Shown here: positions 55,144-61,392 of the stretch, piece by piece
Position numbering within the stretch: the stretch's first letter is position 1
Layout of the letters: every line of letters begins with the position of its first letter
DNA from: an uncultured Prevotella sp.
GTDB taxonomy: Bacteria > Bacteroidota > Bacteroidia > Bacteroidales > Bacteroidaceae
Assembly (NCBI GenBank): GCA_946405145.1
Contig: CAMJGE010000004.1
Location: forward strand, 62,001 to 126,000
Length of the DNA: 64,000 nt
Reading direction: 5' to 3'
Notes under the pieces: model-generated
Databases searched by the model: none
Seen by the model: only the letters and a program-made list of their open reading frames with translations
Told to the model about the DNA's origin: nothing
Made by a program: the position numbers and the translations under genes

Positions 55144-55955
55144 TAGGCGTAAACTAATCCGTATTTCTCATGCAGCAGGCGCAGCGTGCCGTCAGCCTTC
55201 ATCCGCTGGATGGTTTTGTTCACCTGCTGCAATAAATCTTCTTGTCCTTGCCGCATTAGCACCCCTATCTCCCCTTTCGTAAAAGGTTCGTTCAACAGCG
55301 GAGCAGCCAGTCGGCTGTCGGTCTGCACATAATAAGGTGCCTCTGTGATCTCCGTGATCATCACGTCAGCCTCTCCCTCGGCTATCAGTGAAGGTATCTC
55401 CTCATTCTTCTGATGAACGATGATGGTGGCATGTGTCAGCTTCTCGTTAGCAAACTTCTCATTCAGTCCACCGGGATTCACCATCACTCGCACATCCTCC
55501 TTGTCAAGGTCTGCTAAGGTATGGAAACGATCGGCATCCGTCGCTCTACAGAGGATGGTCTTGCCGTTAGCCAGATAGCCCTCACTCATCAGCATCGTCT
55601 CCTTTCTGGTGTCAGTGATGGTGATTCCTCCCATAGCCAGGTCGAAGGTCTGAGGCTCTGCCAACACATCAGCCGTCAGTGTAGGCCACGAGGTCTTAAC
55701 GAACTTCGTCTCGACACCCAGACCTTTGGCAATCTCCCTTGCTACCTCGATGCCGAAGCCCCAGTAGGTGCCATCGGCTTCACAGAACGACAGCGGCCTG
55801 TAGTCACCAGTGGTTCCAACAAGCAAGGTGTCTCGCGCCACAATCTCAGCTACCTTTCCACCGACAGGTGCATTAGGGGAGTCGATGTTCGAGCAGGCAA
55901 CTAGAAACGTTGTGCTGCAAAGGGTCAGTATAACGGTAAATAATATCTTCTTCAT
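55140..55955 (-). CDS. PheC-like solute-binding lipoprotein (cyclohexadienyl dehydratase type)
   Basis: 271 residues from ATG 55955. Signal peptide with lipobox FLVAC (cysteine near 21). The type II periplasmic binding fold has motifs that match cyclohexadienyl dehydratase PheC well: VGTTGDYRPLSF near 43, KTSWPTL near 85, FDLAMGGITIT, and MVNPGGLNEKFANEKL near 150, then MITEITEA with the glutamate expected in the active site. PheC turns prephenate or arogenate into phenylpyruvate or phenylalanine outside the cytoplasm. An amino-acid binding protein is the alternative. It has no transporter genes beside it, which favours an enzyme. Confidence 0.7.
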   Translation of the reverse strand: MKKILFTVILTLCSTTFLVACSNIDSPNAPVGGKVAEIVARDTLLVGTTGDYRPLSFCEADGTYWGFGIEVAREIAKGLGVETKFVKTSWPTLTADVLAEPQTFDLAMGGITITDTRKETMLMSEGYLANGKTILCRATDADRFHTLADLDKEDVRVMVNPGGLNEKFANEKLTHATIIVHQKNEEIPSLIAEGEADVMITEITEAPYYVQTDSRLAAPLLNEPFTKGEIGVLMRQGQEDLLQQVNKTIQRMKADGTLRLLHEKYGLVYAY

Positions 55956-56209
55956 ATCGTTAAGTATTTTCCTATTTCTCAAAACCTATTCCTTAATCGT
56001 AATTTCTGCGGTTATACTATGAAAAACTATCCCGTGCACTAAGAAAAATTTTCTCTATAGTTATGCCGCAAATTTTGTTGCCTGATGCCTGTTTTTAAGG
56101 AACGATGCAAAGGTAATGATTTTTGGTGAATTATACATATTTTCAAGCGATTATTTTGGCTCACCGGTAAATAAATTCATAAAGGCATACGATTTTGGCT
56201 TATTTTTTG

Positions 56210-56217
56210 TACCTTTG
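56210..56217 (+). promoter_or_regulatory. -7 element of the DUF3667 gene
   Basis: TACCTTTG, ending 8 bases before the ATG at 56226. The 55956-56225 gap holds nothing else clear. Confidence 0.6.
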
Positions 56218-56225
56218 CAGTCAGA

Positions 56226-57194
56226 ATGAAAGATGTAAAAGACAGATACAGGCGATTTAAGGAATGGGAGCAGCAGCCTCACCAGGTGGCTCCGCTCTCA
56301 GAAGAGCAACACAAGTGTGCTACCTGTGGCACACACTATACAGGCAACTACTGTCCCCGATGCGGCCAGTCGGCTAAGATAGGCCGCTACTCCTTCAAGA
56401 ATGCGTTTCTGTTGCTTCTTGATGTGTGGGGTTTGGGCAATCGGGGCATGTTCCGTAGCATCCGTGACCTGATACTACGCCCTGGCTACATGATCCGCGA
56501 CTACCTCAGAGGTATGCAGATGGCCTATTTCCCTCCCTTCAAGATGTTCTTTCTGCTCCTCACCCTGTCGTTCCTGATAGACACGGGCATGAACTTTCAG
56601 GGCGAGAACCGCTTCCAGCTACAGCAGGAGCAATATGAGAAGACCATAAAAGAGGCTAAGACTGAGCAAAAACAGGCGGAGGCAAAAAAGGGGAAGGCAG
56701 AAGAAGAGACCGACAAGACACTCACTGCCGAGGAAAGGGCAAGGCAGCAAAAGAAGAAAAAGGTATTAAACATGTTTGACACTGAAGAGATAAACTTAAT
56801 TACCTGGGAGTGGTGCAACAAACATGTCTCGCTGGTGTGGCTCACTGGTCTGCTACTCTTCACCGTGCCCCTCTACATGATGTTCCGCCATAGTCCTGCC
56901 ATACCAGACTTACGATTTTCGGAGTGCTTCGTGGCAATGATCTACATCACCAATATGCTTCTGATCTACAGCATCGTCCCCTCATTACTGTTGGCCCTCG
57001 GTTCAAAGACAGATGAGGTGATCAGTACGCTGCTCCTACTACTGGCCATCATCCCCATCAAGCAATTTTCGGGCTACAGCTACTGGAGCACCATCTGGCG
57101 ACTGCTCGTTGCCCTCATCCCCTTCACGATCATCGTCGTCCTACTGACCATTGTCATCTTCTTTACATACGCCTACATCTATATCCATTATTAG
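56226..57194 (+). CDS. DUF3667 membrane protein with zinc ribbon
   Basis: 322 residues. A treble-clef-like zinc site near residues 30-52 (CATCGTHYTGNYCPRCGQ) is followed by the DUF3667 core (GMFRSIRDLILRPGYMIRDYL, visible as LILRPGYMIRDYL) and about five membrane helices. Residues 135-180 are a Lys/Glu/Gln coil that may be cytoplasmic. The family is common in Bacteroidetes; its role is unknown. The promoter lies only 8 bases from the ATG. Confidence 0.88.
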   Translation: MKDVKDRYRRFKEWEQQPHQVAPLSEEQHKCATCGTHYTGNYCPRCGQSAKIGRYSFKNAFLLLLDVWGLGNRGMFRSIRDLILRPGYMIRDYLRGMQMAYFPPFKMFFLLLTLSFLIDTGMNFQGENRFQLQQEQYEKTIKEAKTEQKQAEAKKGKAEEETDKTLTAEERARQQKKKKVLNMFDTEEINLITWEWCNKHVSLVWLTGLLLFTVPLYMMFRHSPAIPDLRFSECFVAMIYITNMLLIYSIVPSLLLALGSKTDEVISTLLLLLAIIPIKQFSGYSYWSTIWRLLVALIPFTIIVVLLTIVIFFTYAYIYIHY

Positions 57195-57220
57195 AGGGAA
57201 AACCTTATAACACAAGGAAT

Positions 57221-58732
57221 TCACTTCCTGTAACGATCGTATTTGTCATTATAAGGTGGATTATGGATAGGCATCATGGGATTCTTCATCAGCCAGCGGC
57301 TCCAGCCAGTACGACGTTCGAACTCAGTAGGAAGGATGGAGTTCGCCCACACCAACTGCGGGTTGGACATTCCCCATTCGATAGTGATATACTTATTGCT
57401 GCTGGCCTGCCAGAGCACGGGCTGTCCCTCGTTGTCATAACACAGATAGCCCAAAAGGTCGTCAATGCGCTGCTCTTCGTAATTGGCAGTTAGTTTGCCC
57501 AGTGCACCCAGTGTGACGCTATAGCTCAGTGGGTAGTCAACTTTCAGGCCGGTATGGTCTAATGCATAGGCGTGATGTACCTGAGCCGCCTGTATGGCGC
57601 GTTTCAGATCGGCATAGATGGCACGCAGCTCCTGGCTGTCTTTATAAGGACCCTCCACCAGCTGGCGGCAATAGTCGAGCAGATCGTACATCGGCTCATC
57701 GTTGAAATACTGATAGCACTTCGAACTAGGCGTTACGTAGTCGGCTGAGTTGTTAGTCAGATGCGTGCAGAGGAAATTGACAAAGCGGCGCATCGGATCC
57801 CATACTGCGGGCAGTTTCCTCATGTCGGTAAGCACGAAATCCTTGTTCAACGGCACCTTCGTGAGCTTATCTTCAGGCAGATAGTCGTTGTGCTGTGCAG
57901 CCACGCTGTCGAGATAGGCACTCATCTCGCTCTCGAAGCCCTTCCCCTGGGCAATGTTCTCCAGCGCTGTCAGCAGGTGCTCGTAACTGCCGCCTCGGTT
58001 GGAGTGGCCTGACGCCATCACATAGTCAGTGACACCCGTCAGTTCCGAGAGGAACTCGATGTTGTTCAGCATGCAGCAGTCGAGGTAGAGCAATTTCAGA
58101 TGGATGCCTGCGCGCTCCAGTCCCTGACGTAGTTCCCGGGCGGTCATGGCGCGGTCCTGCAGATTATCATCGAGCAGCACGCCGATATGGCTCATGCAGA
58201 TGTTTGGATACAGATCGTCGGGATCACCGACAGCCCATCCGCTGCCATGCCCCGTCAGTATGAGGATATAGTTGTCGGCGGGAGCCTCTTTCTTGCAGAA
58301 TCTGACGAACGAGGCCAGGCTGTCGGGTTGGAACATTTCTGCCTCGCTGCCGCCCCACAGGTCGTTGTCGGTCAGGTCGAGAAAATTTTTAATGTTCTTC
58401 TGCGCATCGGGCAGTTGGTCATTGGTAAGTTCGTAGCGATACACAAAGCCAGGTCTGCCGCCAGGCACATAATTATATTCGTACTTATTCTTCATCCTCG
58501 ATGTCTCCTGTTTGAGACCTTCAGGCGATGAGTATTTCATCTGGACGAAGACGTTCGCATCCGTCGATCCAGCATCGGGATCGGGCAAAAGATCCTTGAG
58601 CTCCCCCTCGATATTATCATCCAGATTGCCGCCGCCAATGGCATAGACCATCAGGTTGAAGGGTTGCCGATCTTGGCCCTTGGCAGACATAACGACGATG
58701 AGAGTCAACAAGAGAAAAAACATTCTACTCAT
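57221..58732 (-). CDS. Clostripain-related cysteine peptidase (C11)
   Basis: 503 residues with a signal peptide ending near SAKGQ. The catalytic dyad is visible: His in ILTGHGSGWAVG near 160 and Cys in LYLDCCMLNNIEF near 217. The family cleaves after Arg or Lys and, in Bacteroidales, includes secreted proteases that process surface proteins or toxins. It is not a lipoprotein. No C-terminal sorting domain is seen. It is monocistronic. Confidence 0.88.
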   Translation of the reverse strand: MSRMFFLLLTLIVVMSAKGQDRQPFNLMVYAIGGGNLDDNIEGELKDLLPDPDAGSTDANVFVQMKYSSPEGLKQETSRMKNKYEYNYVPGGRPGFVYRYELTNDQLPDAQKNIKNFLDLTDNDLWGGSEAEMFQPDSLASFVRFCKKEAPADNYILILTGHGSGWAVGDPDDLYPNICMSHIGVLLDDNLQDRAMTARELRQGLERAGIHLKLLYLDCCMLNNIEFLSELTGVTDYVMASGHSNRGGSYEHLLTALENIAQGKGFESEMSAYLDSVAAQHNDYLPEDKLTKVPLNKDFVLTDMRKLPAVWDPMRRFVNFLCTHLTNNSADYVTPSSKCYQYFNDEPMYDLLDYCRQLVEGPYKDSQELRAIYADLKRAIQAAQVHHAYALDHTGLKVDYPLSYSVTLGALGKLTANYEEQRIDDLLGYLCYDNEGQPVLWQASSNKYITIEWGMSNPQLVWANSILPTEFERRTGWSRWLMKNPMMPIHNPPYNDKYDRYRK

Positions 58733-58759
58733 ATTTGAAAGAGATTAGTAGTTAATAAA

Positions 58760-58795
58760 TAAAGGTTCAGAATCTTTCGATCCTCAGCCTCTTTT
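58760..58795 (-). terminator. Degenerate terminator of the tRNA-Pro remnant
   Basis: On the minus strand AGGCTGAGGATC pairs with GATTCTGAACCT (two mismatches, one wobble) around a GAAA loop, then TTATTTATT. It is similar to the tRNA-Pro terminator at 59614-59647. Confidence 0.5.
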
Positions 58796-58801
58796 ACTTT
58801 T

Positions 58802-58842
58802 TGTCGGGATTACTGGACTCGAACCAGCGACCTCGCGCCCCC
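58802..58842 (-). repeat. Left 41-bp direct repeat (att-like)
   Basis: Identical to 59654-59694; covers the acceptor 3' side, T arm and part of the anticodon arm of tRNA-Pro. Confidence 0.85.
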
Positions 58843-58871
58843 AGTAGCTAGCCAACTGGCGCTAAATCCCA
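58804..58871 (-). pseudogene. tRNA-Pro remnant
   Basis: The 3' half is identical to the working tRNA-Pro, but the D and anticodon arms are damaged: the total is about 5 bases short and the anticodon stem cannot pair. The acceptor still pairs (TGGGATT with AATCCCG). It is probably attachment-site sequence that mimics tRNA, or a dead copy. Confidence 0.75.
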
Positions 58872-58908
58872 CTGAAAATCAACGATTTCTGCTATTCTTC
58901 TATCTTAC

Positions 58909-58932
58909 GGTTTACATCTGGGTTTACTTTTG
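58909..58932. repeat. GGTTTAC arm-like repeat, left copy
   Basis: GGTTTAC at 58909-58915 and 58921-58927, then TTTTG. It matches 59537-59560 at 22 of 24 positions, same orientation. Confidence 0.75.
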
Positions 58933-59018
58933 TACACCGTTTGATTAGACATTAAATAATTTCAATTCTCGCTTTGATCCACTTGGAATCGGTTACAAAA
59001 TTACAGCAAAAAGAGGAT

Positions 59019-59046
59019 AAATGCAAATAATATTGCATTTTTTTTC
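59019..59046 (+). terminator. Intrinsic terminator-like hairpin inside the mini-element
   Basis: AAATGCAA (59019-59026) pairs with TTGCATTT (59033-59040), followed by six more T. No gene precedes it on the plus strand. Confidence 0.6.
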
Positions 59047-59238
59047 TAAATCGCAGTCATTTTGTTAGAGAAATAAGATTCCTCCATATTTCCAATTCTG
59101 ACAGAAACTCATATATTTAGCAAAGTTTATTTGACATAATCAGCTATTAGACTCTTATTCTTTTCGGTGGCGAAGTTACGAATAGTTTTTCAGATAGCAA
59201 GCAAACTCCCAATAAAAAAGTGACAATTTAACAAAAAA

Positions 59239-59275
59239 GAGGCATAAATCACCTTGTATAGATGAAATATGCCTC
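59239..59275 (-). terminator. Minus-strand terminator-like hairpin inside the mini-element
   Basis: GAGGCATA pairs with TATGCCTC; on the minus strand TTTTTTG follows. Nothing convincing is coded before it. Confidence 0.55.
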
Positions 59276-59363
59276 TGTGTTTATTAGAATCGGAAATCAA
59301 AAATAGAATCTCCAAATCGGTAGCCATTCACCTTTTTACCATCTCCCTAGTTAGGAAACAAAA

Positions 59364-59429
59364 ATTCCCAGCCTGGGAATGAAATGTTCCCAAACTGGGA
59401 ACAAAGTATTCCCATTAGGGGGAATATTT
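59364..59429. repeat. Array of three palindromes with 22-bp period
   Basis: Units begin at 59364, 59386 and 59408. The first two are perfect 17-bp palindromes, RTTCCCA-N3-TGGGAAY; the third is ATTCCC-N6-GGGAAT. Each is followed by a short A/T spacer that keeps the 22-bp phase, close to two helical turns. Confidence 0.85.
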
Positions 59430-59536
59430 CGCAGCAATAAGGGGCACTTATTTCAAGATAAGTGGCGGTTATTCCTGAATAAATATTAGGTATCGTAAAA
59501 AAAACTATCACTTCATTTGTCTGATGAACCATCCTT

Positions 59537-59569
59537 GGTTTACTTCTCGGTTTACTTTTGAAGTAAACC
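59537..59569. repeat. GGTTTAC arm-like repeat, right copy, with inverted partner
   Basis: GGTTTAC at 59537-59543 and 59549-59555, then an inverted GTAAACC at 59563-59569, making GGTTTACTT-N3-AAGTAAACC. Confidence 0.75.
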
Positions 59570-59613
59570 AGCACGTCAACCGCATTCACGCCGTTTTGAA
59601 CGGAATAAAAGAA

Positions 59614-59647
59614 AAGAGCCCGAAAATCTACTGATTCTCAGGCTCTT
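59614..59647 (-). terminator. tRNA-Pro terminator
   Basis: On the minus strand AAGAGCC pairs with GGCTCTT and an inner GAGAATC with GATTTTC, followed by TTCTTTTA. It lies inside the element, so the element supplies the tRNA's terminator. Confidence 0.8.
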
Positions 59648-59653
59648 AACCTC

Positions 59654-59694
59654 TGTCGGGATTACTGGACTCGAACCAGCGACCTCGCGCCCCC
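59654..59694 (-). repeat. Right 41-bp direct repeat (att-like), within tRNA-Pro
   Basis: Identical to 58802-58842. Confidence 0.85.
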
Positions 59695-59728
59695 CAGACG
59701 TGTGCGCTACCAACTGCGCTAAATCCCG
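59656..59728 (-). tRNA. tRNA-Pro (anticodon GGG)
   Basis: On the minus strand: acceptor CGGGATT pairs with AATCCCG, D stem GCGC with GCGC, anticodon loop CTGGGGG giving GGG (decodes CCC), T arm GCTGG-TTCGAGT-CCAGT. One anticodon-stem pair is A-C. CCA is not encoded. A consensus promoter lies upstream. Confidence 0.9.
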
Positions 59729-59773
59729 ATCATAAAAATAATGCTTAGCACTGACTTTTGTCGAATGCGGGTG

Positions 59774-59805
59774 CAAAGGTACATACTTTTTGCGAAACAA
59801 CCAAA
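59774..59805 (-). promoter_or_regulatory. tRNA-Pro promoter
   Basis: On the minus strand: TTTG (59802-59805), 20-base spacer, TACCTTTG (59774-59781). Confidence 0.75.
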
Positions 59806-59860
59806 TTTTTAACCAACTTTTTTCTTTTAAGATATATTATCATAATTTTGGAGGCTGTTA

Positions 59861-59892
59861 TTTGTATATACCGATTATTATAAGTAACTTTG
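59861..59892 (+). promoter_or_regulatory. aroA promoter
   Basis: TTTG (59861-59864), 20-base spacer, TAACTTTG (59885-59892), 25 bases before the ATG. Confidence 0.8.
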
Positions 59893-59917
59893 CATTCGCA
59901 AAACATGAATCGTACAA

Positions 59918-61171
59918 ATGGAACAATATAGACTTACAGCTCCACAACGGCTTGACGTCACCGTCGAGCTGCCAGCCTCTAAGAGTATTTCTAACAGAGC
60001 ACTGATTATCTACGCGCTCAGCGGAGGCACCCAGCTGCCTGAGAATCTCAGTGACTGCGACGATACAGAAGTAATCATCAAGGCACTCCAAGAGATGCCT
60101 GAAGAGATTAACATCAAAGCCGCTGGTACTGCCATGCGGTTTATGACAGCCTACCTGAGTGTGGCTGGTGGTACGCATGTGCTGACAGGAACGGAGCGTA
60201 TGAAGCACCGTCCGATAGGGATCCTCGTGGACGCCCTCCGGTTATTGGGTGCAGACATCACGTATGTGGGCGAAGAGGGTTTTCCACCACTCCGCATCAA
60301 CGGTAAGAAGCTGGAGGGCGGACTGCTGGAGATACCTGGCAACGTGAGTTCACAGTACATCTCTGCCCTGTTAATGATCGGACCGAGTCTGAAAAAAGGA
60401 CTCACCCTGAGACTCACAGGTAACATCATCTCAAGACCTTATATCGACTTGACACTGTGGACCATGCGTGAGTTTGGGGCTGATGCCGACTGGAGTACAG
60501 TGGATACCATCACAGTGAAACCAACGCCTTATCAGAGTCGTCCCTACTTCATCGAGAACGACTGGAGCGGTGCCAGCTACTGGTATGAGATTATGTCGCT
60601 GATACAGGATCAGGATGCTGAGTTAAGGCTTTCAGGACTGATGGACGGTTCGAAACAGGGCGACTCTGTGACACGGTATATCTTCAGCCTGCTGGGCGTG
60701 AAGAATAAGTTTGAGACGAAGAAGGTGGGTATCCCCCAGACAGTGACAGTGGCAAAGAACGGCCGTTGCGTGTCGAAGTTGGAATACGATTTCGTGAACT
60801 CGCCCGATCTGGCGCAAACCTTCGTGGTGACCTGTGCCGCCAAAGGCATCCCCTTCCACTTTACAGGTCTCTCTACCTTGAAGATCAAAGAGACGGACCG
60901 TATTGAGGCCCTGAAGAAGGAGATGCGGAAGCTGGGCTTTGTGTTGAAAGACAGAAACGACAGTGAGCTGATCTGGGACGGTGAGCGCTGTGAACCAGAC
61001 TTCGAACAAGGCATCGACACCTATGAGGATCATCGTATGGCACTCTCTATAGCCCCTTTTGCCTGTATCCATCCAGGACTGATCATCAACAATCCGCAGG
61101 TGGTGACTAAGTCGTACCCCCATTTCTGGGATGACCTGAAGAAGGCTGGATTTGAGATTGAGAGATTATGA
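59918..61171 (+). CDS. aroA: 3-phosphoshikimate 1-carboxyvinyltransferase (EPSP synthase)
   Basis: 417 residues. The substrate-binding ASKSISNRAL segment is near 21, GTAMRFMTAYLS near 68, LKIKETDRIEALKKEMRKLG near 322 (KETDRI), and DHRMALSIA near 370. It joins phosphoenolpyruvate to shikimate-3-phosphate in the aromatic pathway. It overlaps the next gene by 4 bases (ATGA). Compared with bacterial homologs (about 430 residues) it is slightly short but complete. Confidence 0.95.
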   Translation: MEQYRLTAPQRLDVTVELPASKSISNRALIIYALSGGTQLPENLSDCDDTEVIIKALQEMPEEINIKAAGTAMRFMTAYLSVAGGTHVLTGTERMKHRPIGILVDALRLLGADITYVGEEGFPPLRINGKKLEGGLLEIPGNVSSQYISALLMIGPSLKKGLTLRLTGNIISRPYIDLTLWTMREFGADADWSTVDTITVKPTPYQSRPYFIENDWSGASYWYEIMSLIQDQDAELRLSGLMDGSKQGDSVTRYIFSLLGVKNKFETKKVGIPQTVTVAKNGRCVSKLEYDFVNSPDLAQTFVVTCAAKGIPFHFTGLSTLKIKETDRIEALKKEMRKLGFVLKDRNDSELIWDGERCEPDFEQGIDTYEDHRMALSIAPFACIHPGLIINNPQVVTKSYPHFWDDLKKAGFEIERL

Positions 61172-61392
61172 GTTTCGCTTTAGTATGTATCAGCATGATT
61201 GCGGTGATCGGACTGATAGCCGCCATCGCCTCCCATTTCGACAGGAGTGACGACACCATTGCCGTAGCCCACGACTGCGCCACCTGTACGGCTGCTCAGG
61301 AAGGCAACTGCAAGATTCACTGCCTGATAGAGGAGAAAAAGCGCAAGGAAGCTGAAGAGAAAGAAGGCACATGCACTGGAGATGGCACATAG
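61168..61392 (+). CDS. Small membrane protein with Cys motif, unrecognised
   Basis: 74 residues. An N-terminal helix (residues about 3-22, ALVCISMIAVIGLIAAIAS) is followed by an acidic stretch and a Cys-rich segment HDCATCTAAQEGNCKIHC, whose four cysteines could hold a metal or form disulfides, and by a Lys/Glu tail. It sits in a tight operon between aroA (4-base overlap) and the TPR lipoprotein gene (22-base overlap). No family was recognised, but the coupled position argues for a real gene. Confidence 0.75.
   Translation: MSFALVCISMIAVIGLIAAIASHFDRSDDTIAVAHDCATCTAAQEGNCKIHCLIEEKKRKEAEEKEGTCTGDGT

Larger units (their letters stand above)
58802..59694. mobile_element. Gene-less mini-element integrated at tRNA-Pro
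   Basis: The region is bounded by two identical 41-bp direct repeats covering the 3' part of tRNA-Pro (58802-58842 and 59654-59694). Inside both ends lie 24-bp copies of a GGTTTAC-N5-GGTTTAC block in the same orientation. Joined in a circle, core and blocks would have the layout of a tyrosine-recombinase attP with arm sites. The roughly 810 bp between hold no credible gene, only hairpins and a palindrome array. It is best read as a decayed or non-autonomous integrative element; a decayed tandem tRNA duplication is the alternative. Confidence 0.6.

Noticed and set aside
58804..58871. Second functional tRNA-Pro
   Set aside because: The anticodon stem cannot pair, the D arm is broken and the length is about 5 bases short.
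59364..59429. CRISPR array
   Set aside because: The units differ and are contiguous palindromes with no spacers, and there are no cas genes in the window.
59347..59589. 80-residue minus-strand frame in the mini-element
   Set aside because: It runs through the palindrome array and arm-like repeats, and these non-coding features explain its sequence. No ribosome binding site or family.
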